From NCBI GenBank assembly GCA_001898035.1, contig MKRX01000026.1, positions 41,367 to 105,366 of the forward strand: DNA of 64,000 nucleotides, given 5' to 3'. This DNA is from Armatimonadetes bacterium 55-13. GTDB taxonomy: Bacteria; Armatimonadota; Fimbriimonadia; Fimbriimonadales; Fimbriimonadaceae. Positions 9,303 to 16,765 of this stretch are shown here, piece by piece; positions within the stretch are counted from its first letter, which is position 1; every line of letters starts with the position of its first letter. A model generated the notes under the pieces. It was not told the DNA's origin, searched no databases, and worked only from the letters and a program-made list of their open reading frames with translations. The translations under genes and the position numbers were made by a program.

Positions 9303-10309
9303 AGTTTCGTCAATCCAATTTGTTTTGGCCGCTCATGGCCCTGCTGGGAATTCTCCTATTCAATTTGATCCTCACCCCCGGCTTCTTTCACGTGGAGATG
9401 CGCGATGGGCGTCTCTTCGGAAGCCTGATTGACATCGTGAATCGCGCCGCCCCCGTCATGATCCTTTCCCTCGGCATGACCCTGGTGATTGCCACCGGAG
9501 GCGTTGATCTCTCGGTGGGCGCAGTCATGGCGATCGCGGGCGCTGTCGCAGGTTGTTTGATCGCGAGGCCCGAGGGCTGCATCCTGAACGCACTGAACGT
9601 TCACGGCTCCATCCCCGCCATCATCGCCGTCGCCCTCTTCGTCGCCCTCATCTGCGGCATCTTCAACGGGTTTCTCGTCAGCTTCCTGGAGATTCAGCCC
9701 ATCGTCGCGACCCTGCTCTTAATGGTAGCGGGACGTGGTGTCGCCCAGTTGCTGACCGATGGCCAGATCGTCACTTTCAACGATCCCAAGTTCGCCGCTC
9801 TAGGCAGTGGTTCCACGTTCGCGATCCCGAATCCCATTTGGCTCTTCGTTATTGCCGCTATCCTGATCGGCTTGCTCGCTCGAAAGTCCGCCTACGGCCT
9901 GTTCGTCGAAGCAGTTGGAAACAATCCCGTTGCCAGCCGCTACTCGGGCATTAACGCCAAGAACGTCAAACTGACCGTATACGTCATCTGCGCCGTTCTC
10001 GCCGGATTAGCCGGACTCATCCCCACCGCCGACATCAAAGGCGCAGACGCGAACAACGTCGGGCTCTACCTCGAACTGGACGCCATTCTCGCCGTCGCCA
10101 TCGGAGGGACTTCGCTTGCCGGTGGACGATTCTCCATCGCGGGCTCCATTCTCGGCGCGATCTTGATGCAGTCGCTCACCACCACGATTCTCACCCGCGG
10201 CGTTTCCGCCGAGATCACGTTGATCCTTAAGGCCGCCGTCGTGGTCATCGTCGCCCTCTTCCAGGCCCCAGAATTCCGGGCACGATTTGCCCGAAGGAGG
10301 GCGGCATGA
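9299..10309 (+). CDS. sugar ABC transporter permease (YtfT-like)
   Basis: A 336-residue inner-membrane permease of the BPD_transp_2 (RbsC) family with about 9-10 hydrophobic helices. INRAAPVMILSLGMTLVIATGG-DLSVGAVMAI, allowing small changes, closely follows E. coli YtfT, the galactofuranose-importer permease, more than RbsC. The start is TTG at 9299, forming a TTGA overlap with the stop of the ATPase gene; GGAGG at 9288-9292 is a good ribosome site. Together with the following YjfF-like permease it makes a heterodimeric channel, the arrangement found in YtfQRT-YjfF. The neighbouring arabinofuranosidase suggests a pentose or hexose in furanose form as substrate. Confidence 0.88.
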   Translation: MKFRQSNLFWPLMALLGILLFNLILTPGFFHVEMRDGRLFGSLIDIVNRAAPVMILSLGMTLVIATGGVDLSVGAVMAIAGAVAGCLIARPEGCILNALNVHGSIPAIIAVALFVALICGIFNGFLVSFLEIQPIVATLLLMVAGRGVAQLLTDGQIVTFNDPKFAALGSGSTFAIPNPIWLFVIAAILIGLLARKSAYGLFVEAVGNNPVASRYSGINAKNVKLTVYVICAVLAGLAGLIPTADIKGADANNVGLYLELDAILAVAIGGTSLAGGRFSIAGSILGAILMQSLTTTILTRGVSAEITLILKAAVVVIVALFQAPEFRARFARRRAA

Positions 10310-11292
10310 AGGCCATCTTCACCAAAGAGCGATTGCCCATCATCGCCACCTCGCTGGTTTGTATCGCCATCTACGTGGCGGCAGGGTTGAAGTTCGAAGG
10401 CTTCTTTAGCCTTCGCGTCTTCTTGAACTTTCTGACCGACAACGCGTTCCTCGGCATCACCGCCGTTGGGGTCACCTTCGTCATCCTCAGCGGCGGCATC
10501 GATCTCTCGGTCGGCTCCATGGTGGGCTGCACGGGCATCATGACGGCGGTGCTGATTCAAAACAAGCACCTTCACCCTGCCCTCGCCATAGCCACCGTGC
10601 TGCTATTCGGACTGCTCTTGGGTTGCGGTCACGGGCTCTTGATCCAAAAGTTTAATCTGCCGCCATTTTTGGTGACGCTGGCAGGGTTGTTCTTGGCGCG
10701 TGGGCTCGGCTTGTGGATCAGCAAAGAATCGGTTCAGATCGATCATCCATTCTTCTCGGCCCTGGCCGGAATCAAGATTAGCCTGCCCAACGGCGCTTCT
10801 CTTCCCATCTCCGCCATCCTCTTCCTCGTTGTCCTGGTCGCAGGCATCGTCCTGGCAAAACAAACCCGTTTTGGTCGTACCGTCTACGCCATTGGCGGCA
10901 ACGAGAGTTCGGCGATGTTAATGGGATTATCGGTAGGAAAAACCAAGATTTGGATTTACGCCCTGAGCGGATTCTGTTCTGCATTAGCAGGTGTGGTGTA
11001 CACCATCTACACCTCTTCTGGAAACGCTCTATCTGGCACGGGGCTTGAGCTAGATGCCATCGCCGCCGTTGTGATTGGGGGGACGCTCCTCAGTGGTGGA
11101 TACGGCTCGGTCTTCGGCTCTTTCCTCGGCGTACTCATCCTCGCCATGATTCAAACTGCGATCAACTTCGATGGAAGTCTCAGTTCCTGGTGGACTCGTA
11201 TCGCGATTGGAACACTCTTACTTATCTTTATGTTGCTGCAAAAAGGAATCGAAGTAAGCGCCAGAAGAACTTCTAAGAAAGCGGGGCACTAA
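10306..11292 (+). CDS. sugar ABC transporter permease (YjfF-like)
   Basis: A 328-residue integral membrane protein, second permease of the CUT2 importer. NAFLGITAVGVTFVILSGG and IDLSVGSMVG carry the family core, and LKFEGFFSLRVFLNFLTDN resembles the E. coli YjfF N-terminus. About nine hydrophobic segments are visible. ATGA overlap with the YtfT-like gene ensures coupled translation. It is the last gene of the operon that starts at 3141. No periplasmic binding protein gene precedes or follows it, which is unusual because the cognate binding protein is normally first in such operons. A weak hairpin lies 50 bp downstream. Confidence 0.88.
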   Translation: MKAIFTKERLPIIATSLVCIAIYVAAGLKFEGFFSLRVFLNFLTDNAFLGITAVGVTFVILSGGIDLSVGSMVGCTGIMTAVLIQNKHLHPALAIATVLLFGLLLGCGHGLLIQKFNLPPFLVTLAGLFLARGLGLWISKESVQIDHPFFSALAGIKISLPNGASLPISAILFLVVLVAGIVLAKQTRFGRTVYAIGGNESSAMLMGLSVGKTKIWIYALSGFCSALAGVVYTIYTSSGNALSGTGLELDAIAAVVIGGTLLSGGYGSVFGSFLGVLILAMIQTAINFDGSLSSWWTRIAIGTLLLIFMLLQKGIEVSARRTSKKAGH

Positions 11293-11341
11293 CGCAATAA
11301 ATCGCCAACACTATGGCTTAACCGTTTCATTGAACTATTTT

Positions 11342-11371
11342 GTCCCGGATAACCGCTCAGGAATCCGGGAC
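11342..11371 (+). terminator. hairpin after the GH51-GH2-ABC operon
   Basis: A perfect 9-bp stem (gtcccggat/atccgggac) with a 12-base loop lies 49 bases after the operon's last stop codon. The following bases (GTTGTTACC) are only weakly T-rich, so intrinsic termination is possible but unproven. Confidence 0.4.
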
Positions 11372-11475
11372 GTTGTTACCTACTCCTGCTAGTTTTTCAA
11401 GATTCTTTTGCATACCTGAGCTAAAGGAACCGATATGTCCAATGTTCTCTGAACAATTTCTTTCGGTCTCTTTAT

Positions 11476-13113
11476 ATGAAGTTAGGGATTCGTGTCGCTT
11501 CTGTACGATCCAGGGTCGGGCTGCTCGTCGGCGTCATATCGACGTTCTTCTTGCTCGGCACTGTCTTCATGCTTAAGACCGAGTCCGACCTCGCCAAGTC
11601 CATTTCCTATACATCGAAAAGCGAAAGAGAGCACCTCACGGATAACGTCGTCCAACTGATCGGGCGGCAAGCAAAAAGCTTTGTCTTCGATTACACCTAC
11701 TGGGACGATCTGGTCGTAGGGATCAAGCGGAAGGACTCCAACTGGATCAAGGTCTACATCGACCCCAATGGTCAGGCGTTCGATGTCGATTGGGTTCAGA
11801 TATACAACGAAAAGTGGGAGCCTATCTACTCGTGGACTCGGGTCAACGCTTCCGAAGTGCCTCGCCTTGAACTTAGTCAGCTCCAGCAGCTGCATCGGCA
11901 CGGAAACCCGTTCTCGCACTTCTTCGTCCCATCGGGCAAATCCGTGATGGAAATCCACGGAGGTTCCGTCCACAAGACCGCAGATGTGGCCCGGATGAAG
12001 ACGGTCTATGGACACTTTCTCGTCGGCAGACGCTGGGATGCCCGTTACCTCGACGAACTATCCTCACTCACCTCTTCAGAGGCTTCCGTCCAGCTTGGTC
12101 CCCGTTCCATTGCTTCCCCACGCATCGACGAAGAAACACAGTTTGTCGTCAATCGTCCCCTGCCAGGGCTCAATGGCGAGGCCATAGCTACCGTTCATCT
12201 GGTCTGCAACGAGCACACTTTGGAGTCGCTCAAGACCCGTCACGGCTTGGCCCTGGGACTGGTGATCGGCTTTGCCATCATCGTCCTCGCCACCCTCACC
12301 TACTTCCTTCTGCGCTGGGTCTCCGTGCCATTGGAGCAGGTGTCTCGATGCTTACGCTCATCGGACCGTACGCACCTGGGAAGCGTTCTGAAGGACCCCA
12401 CCGAGTTGGGTGAAGTAGCGAGCCTGGTTCTGATGTCTTTAGACCTTCAAGACGCCTATAAATTTCATAACGACGTTTTGGAGTATCGCGTCAGAGAACG
12501 CACCAACGCCTTAGAACGCGCCTACAGCAGCACGATCGAAGGTTGGTCCCGGGCGATGGACGCGCGTGACCATGAAACCGAGGGTCACACCAAGCGCGTT
12601 TCGGAAATGGCGGTCAAACTTGGAGAAGCGTTGGGGCTCTCTCACAACGACCTCCGCCGCCTCTACCACGGAGCGCTGCTGCACGATATTGGCAAGCTGG
12701 GAGTCCCTGACGCCATCCTCCAAAAGCCTGGCAAGCTGACCGAGGAAGAATACGAAATCATGCAGACCCACACAACGCTGGCTGCGGATATGCTCGCCCC
12801 TATCGACTTCCTCCACGACTGCATCGAAATTCCTCTTTGCCACCACGAGAAATGGGACGGCACGGGCTACCCCATGGGGCTCAAGGGCGACAAAATCCCT
12901 TGGCTTGCCAGAATCTTTGCCGTAGCGGACGTTTGGGATGCCCTCCGCTCCGACCGCCCCTATCGAAAGGGTTGGTCCGAGGAACAGGTGCGAGAGTATA
13001 TTTCCGCCCAGTCCGGCCTCCACTTTGACCCGAAAGTGGTCGAAGCCTATCTCAAACTTCCTCCTATGCCTCATCCCCGAGATGCGGACATGGAATTTCC
13101 GCGTGTGGCGTAG
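11476..13113 (+). CDS. CHASE4-HAMP-HD-GYP protein, probable c-di-GMP phosphodiesterase
   Basis: A 545-residue membrane sensor. Transmembrane helix at about 12-34, then a periplasmic CHASE4-type domain (DYTYWDDLVVGIKRKDSNW ... DVDWVQIYNEKWEPIYSW), a second helix at about 257-280, a HAMP-like linker and a coiled region to 340, and an HD-GYP domain at about 350-520. The key HD-GYP motifs are present: HDIGKLGVPDAIL from residue 403, HHEKWDGTGYP from 456, and ADVWDAL. Such proteins hydrolyse cyclic di-GMP. The signal sensed by CHASE4 is unknown. The gene sits 54 bp upstream of the GH18-CE4-GT2 polysaccharide enzyme on the same strand, so co-expression and control of that machinery are likely. No clear Shine-Dalgarno element precedes the ATG. 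Confidence 0.88.
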   Translation: MKLGIRVASVRSRVGLLVGVISTFFLLGTVFMLKTESDLAKSISYTSKSEREHLTDNVVQLIGRQAKSFVFDYTYWDDLVVGIKRKDSNWIKVYIDPNGQAFDVDWVQIYNEKWEPIYSWTRVNASEVPRLELSQLQQLHRHGNPFSHFFVPSGKSVMEIHGGSVHKTADVARMKTVYGHFLVGRRWDARYLDELSSLTSSEASVQLGPRSIASPRIDEETQFVVNRPLPGLNGEAIATVHLVCNEHTLESLKTRHGLALGLVIGFAIIVLATLTYFLLRWVSVPLEQVSRCLRSSDRTHLGSVLKDPTELGEVASLVLMSLDLQDAYKFHNDVLEYRVRERTNALERAYSSTIEGWSRAMDARDHETEGHTKRVSEMAVKLGEALGLSHNDLRRLYHGALLHDIGKLGVPDAILQKPGKLTEEEYEIMQTHTTLAADMLAPIDFLHDCIEIPLCHHEKWDGTGYPMGLKGDKIPWLARIFAVADVWDALRSDRPYRKGWSEEQVREYISAQSGLHFDPKVVEAYLKLPPMPHPRDADMEFPRVA

Positions 13114-13167
13114 TCTTTCGTCGGGTTAAGGAACTGTTTCTTGCTGGTCTGACATGCATCGTTTGTC

Positions 13168-16100
13168 ATGTCGTCTTCGCCGGTCTTTTACGACCCTTCG
13201 GGAAGAAGGAAGAAAGTCGCGTCCCGATCCATCTTGGGATTCGGCCTGATCGCGGCCATCGCCACTAGCCTCTTCGGACTGAGTCTTCTCGCCCTGCCCG
13301 TCTTGCCCGGCGTGCCCAAGGGCCATCACGGTTATCTTCCGCACTTCCCGCGTCTCGACCAAAAGCGAGCGGGCGCTTTGCTCCAGCAGACAAAGCGAGA
13401 ACTGGCGAAGTCCCGCACCCACCCAGTGGCCGCAAAGAAGGTCCACCTTCCCTTGCCCACAGATCAAAAGCTGGCTGTGGGCTTCTACGCGCCGTGGCAA
13501 CAAACGGGGTTGAAGTCTTTCGAGCTCAACGCGAAGAACCTCACGCACGTCGCTCCCGCGTGGCTCTCTCTCACCGCCAACGGTCAGGGGCTCAATACCC
13601 AAGACTTCGATCTCAGCGAGAATGCGTCGAATCAGGAAGTGATTCGCATCGCACGCCAAAACGGTGTTGCGATCCTTCCTGTCCTCGGCAACAGCGATCA
13701 TGGCGTTTTTGACTCGCAGCGTGTGCGAACCCTCCTCACTTCGCAACCCGCCCAAGAGCATCTGATCCAGTCCATTCAAAGATGGCAAACCGCTTACGGT
13801 TTTCAGGGCCTTAATGTCGACTTCGAACTTGTCCCGGACTCGCTTTGGCCCAACTACGTCCAGTTTCTTCACCGCCTCGGAACCTCCTTGCATCTCAAAG
13901 ACCGCATCCTGACGGTAGATTTGGAAGCCAGTCTGGAACCAAGGCAAATCTCCCAGGCTCTCGACGAAGTTAATTGGGGAGTCCTGATGCTCTACGATGA
14001 GCATTCGGAAACAGATTCCCCCGGCCCCATCGCCTCGCTTCCTTGGTCGAATAGGACCCTTCGGCAGGTGCTGAACCTGGTCCCCGAAGACAAGTTGGTG
14101 GTGGGCCTCGGAGCGTACGCCTACGATTGGGAGAAGGGACAGCCGTCTGCCCAGAGCCTGACCTTCGAAGACGCCATGGCCACTGCCGCCGGCTATCGAG
14201 ATTCCGAAGCTCCAGAAGACGTGATCGAAATTGATCCCAGTTCCGTAAATCCCGAGTTCGAGTACGACGATGACAATGGCAAAGACCACAAGGTCTGGAT
14301 GCTGGACGCCATCACCGCCTACAACCAATGGCGAGACGCTCAGGCGATGGATGCCCGCGGGGCTGCACTATGGGTGATGGGATCTGAGGACCCGGCAATC
14401 TGGAGTTTCCTCGACAAGGGCAAATTGAATCGCCCCCCCGAGTCTTCTGGCCTCGAGGCCATCGACTTTCCTCAGTCGGTCGACTTCGTTGGCAAAGGCG
14501 AAATTCTTGACGTTAAGGCTCGCCCTCAGGACGGTCGACGACGAGTTCAACCGGATCCCAACTCTGGCGAAATATTCGATTGGAGCTATCGAAAATACGC
14601 CTTCCCCTTCGTCCTTCAAAAGTCGGGCTATCAACCCAAACGACTGGTCCTTACCTTTGACGACGGGCCCGATCCCGAGTACACGCCTCAGATTCTCGAT
14701 GAGTTGAAGCGACTCGGAGTCCCCGGCACATTTTTCCTCATCGGCCAAAATGCGGAAGAGCATCCTGATATCGTAGAGCGCATCTACGCCGAGGGCCACG
14801 AGATAGGAAACCACTCCTTTACTCACCCGGACATCGGTGCCGTAGGGGATCGACGCGCTGCCCTGGAGTTGAACGCCACCCAACGCGCCATCGAGAGCAT
14901 CACCGGTCGGTCCACCATTCTTTTCCGTCCTCCTTACAACGCGGATAGCCAACCGAGCACTCCCGACCAAGTTGCCCCCGTCGAGATCGCCGACCGTTTG
15001 CACTACGTGACGGTGGGCGAGAATATAGACCCGCAAGACTGGGACTTACGCGTTCCGCTGGGAAATGGGCAGTCTCGCTCCAAAACCGCCGACGACATCG
15101 TTCGCGACGTTCTCCGAGACGTCAGGAGCCGCCAAGGAACGGACAACGAAGGCAACATCATCCTTCTTCACGATGCCGGGGGCGATCGTTCTGCCACCGT
15201 GGCCGCTCTGGCCCAAATCGTCCCTGCCCTCCAGAAAGAAGGCTACAAGTTCGTCACCGTGGGCGACCTGATCGGGAAGCCTCACGCCCAAATCATGCCG
15301 CCCATACCCGACAGCGAAAGGAGTCTCATCGGGCTCGACCGAACCATTTTCGCCGTTTCGTTCTGGACCGAGCGGATCTTAACCTTCGCCTTCCTTGCCG
15401 CCATTGCTCTGGGCTTGGGACGCGCCGTCGTCATGACGATTTTGGCTTCCCTATCCCGTCGCAAACACCGGCTCCTCTCCGCACTCCCACATCAACCGAC
15501 GGTTTCGGTCGTAATTGCCGCCTTCAACGAAGAAAAGGTTGTCGTCCGAACCCTTCAGTCAGTCCTCGCTTCTCGCTATCCCGTAGAAGAGATATTGATC
15601 GTGGACGATGGTTCCACCGATCGCACGGTTGAAGTCATTCGCGGTGCCTTCGCCAATACTCCTCGCGTCCGCCTCATCCAAAAGACCAATGGCGGCAAAG
15701 CCTCGGCACTCAATCTCGCCATCGAACAGGCTCGCGGAGAGGTCCTCTTTGGCATCGACGCCGATACCCAACTTGACTCCGAAGCAATTTCTCACTTGGT
15801 CGCCCACTTCGCTGATCCGAGGGTGGCCGCGGTGGCCGGAAACGTCAAGGTGGGCAATGCCCAAAACCTGCTCACGCGTTGGCAGTCCCTGGAGTACACC
15901 ACCAGCCAAAACGTGGACCGACGAGCATTCGGGCTTCTGAATTGCATCACCGTCGTTCCTGGCGCCATTGGCGCATGGCGCGCCTCAGCGGTGCGTCAGG
16001 TGGGAGGCTACGAATCAGACACCCTGGCTGAAGATATGGATTTGACCTGGCGGCTCAGAATGGCAGGTTATCGACTGGCGAACGAGCCTCGCGCGATCGC

Positions 16101-16617
16101 CTACACGGAAGCTCCCCAATCCTTCGGCGCCTTTTTCAAACAGCGATTCCGTTGGGCCTACGGCACGCTCCAATGCCTCGTCAAACATCGCAAGGCGCTG
16201 GGTCGTTACGGCTGGTTCGGGTGGTTTGCCATTCCCAGTCTCTGGCTGTTTCAAATCGTGTTTCAGATTTTGGCGCCCCTGATCGACCTCAAAATCTTGA
16301 CCACTCTGGCCACCTTCCTCCTCGCATGGAAGAGTGGCGGATCGACTGAGCTCCAGAGTTCGTCGGCGGCCTTCGACCAACTGGTTACTTTGAGCGTTCT
16401 CTACGGTCTCTTCTTTGCCGTAGAGCTTTCCGCCGCCTGGCTTGCCTACCGTTGGGAACGGGCTCCCAAGATCGATCTCCTGTATTTATTCCTTCAACGC
16501 CTTGTCTATCGTCAGATGATGTACGGAGTTGTATTACAATCACTATGGCGAGCGTTGGGGGGCGGACGCCAAGGTTGGAACAAGCTTCAGCGTACCGGCG
16601 CCGTCAGGACAAACTGA
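13168..16617 (+). CDS. GH18-like / CE4 polysaccharide deacetylase / GT2 synthase fusion protein
   Basis: A 1149-residue membrane protein joining three carbohydrate enzymes. After an N-terminal helix (about 22-46) comes a GH18-like barrel at about 90-425 with FQGLNVDFE (Glu near 220) matching DxxDxDxE-type active sites. A NodB/CE4 deacetylase spans about 485-700: TFDDGPDP near 496, HSFTH (metal His pair), RPPYN and LLHDAGG. After another helix (about 730-755) a processive GT2 domain spans about 775-1000, with VVIAAFNEE, VDDGSTD, DADTQ and the product-binding QRFRW near 994, followed by C-terminal helices. This suggests synthesis, de-N-acetylation and trimming of an N-acetylhexosamine polymer (PNAG- or chitin-like). 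Domain order matches known Firmicutes-type fusions. The product is not predictable. Confidence 0.88.
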   Translation: MSSSPVFYDPSGRRKKVASRSILGFGLIAAIATSLFGLSLLALPVLPGVPKGHHGYLPHFPRLDQKRAGALLQQTKRELAKSRTHPVAAKKVHLPLPTDQKLAVGFYAPWQQTGLKSFELNAKNLTHVAPAWLSLTANGQGLNTQDFDLSENASNQEVIRIARQNGVAILPVLGNSDHGVFDSQRVRTLLTSQPAQEHLIQSIQRWQTAYGFQGLNVDFELVPDSLWPNYVQFLHRLGTSLHLKDRILTVDLEASLEPRQISQALDEVNWGVLMLYDEHSETDSPGPIASLPWSNRTLRQVLNLVPEDKLVVGLGAYAYDWEKGQPSAQSLTFEDAMATAAGYRDSEAPEDVIEIDPSSVNPEFEYDDDNGKDHKVWMLDAITAYNQWRDAQAMDARGAALWVMGSEDPAIWSFLDKGKLNRPPESSGLEAIDFPQSVDFVGKGEILDVKARPQDGRRRVQPDPNSGEIFDWSYRKYAFPFVLQKSGYQPKRLVLTFDDGPDPEYTPQILDELKRLGVPGTFFLIGQNAEEHPDIVERIYAEGHEIGNHSFTHPDIGAVGDRRAALELNATQRAIESITGRSTILFRPPYNADSQPSTPDQVAPVEIADRLHYVTVGENIDPQDWDLRVPLGNGQSRSKTADDIVRDVLRDVRSRQGTDNEGNIILLHDAGGDRSATVAALAQIVPALQKEGYKFVTVGDLIGKPHAQIMPPIPDSERSLIGLDRTIFAVSFWTERILTFAFLAAIALGLGRAVVMTILASLSRRKHRLLSALPHQPTVSVVIAAFNEEKVVVRTLQSVLASRYPVEEILIVDDGSTDRTVEVIRGAFANTPRVRLIQKTNGGKASALNLAIEQARGEVLFGIDADTQLDSEAISHLVAHFADPRVAAVAGNVKVGNAQNLLTRWQSLEYTTSQNVDRRAFGLLNCITVVPGAIGAWRASAVRQVGGYESDTLAEDMDLTWRLRMAGYRLANEPRAIAYTEAPQSFGAFFKQRFRWAYGTLQCLVKHRKALGRYGWFGWFAIPSLWLFQIVFQILAPLIDLKILTTLATFLLAWKSGGSTELQSSSAAFDQLVTLSVLYGLFFAVELSAAWLAYRWERAPKIDLLYLFLQRLVYRQMMYGVVLQSLWRALGGGRQGWNKLQRTGAVRTN

Positions 16618-16765
16618 TTCTCTGTCATTGGTTCAATGACAAACTTCAGTCCGGAGGCGGTATACATGAACTAGCGTCTTTGGAAGGAATTCATGCGTCA
16701 AAACACTCTCGCTTTCAGGCTCGATTTAGTTTCTCAACAAGTTCAATCATATCTCACGTTTTGAT
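16618..16765. other. intergenic, GT2 fusion to STAND gene
   Basis: 148 bases with no convincing gene. TCTGTCATTGGTTCAATGACA just after the GT2 stop forms an imperfect hairpin (tgtcattg/caatgaca, 16622-16640) that may be a weak terminator. No -35/-10 pair is evident before the STAND gene. Confidence 0.35.

Noticed and set aside
13126-14328. 400-codon minus-strand frame opposite the GH18-CE4-GT2 gene
   Set aside because: It mirrors the coding frame; the plus strand carries the catalytic motifs.
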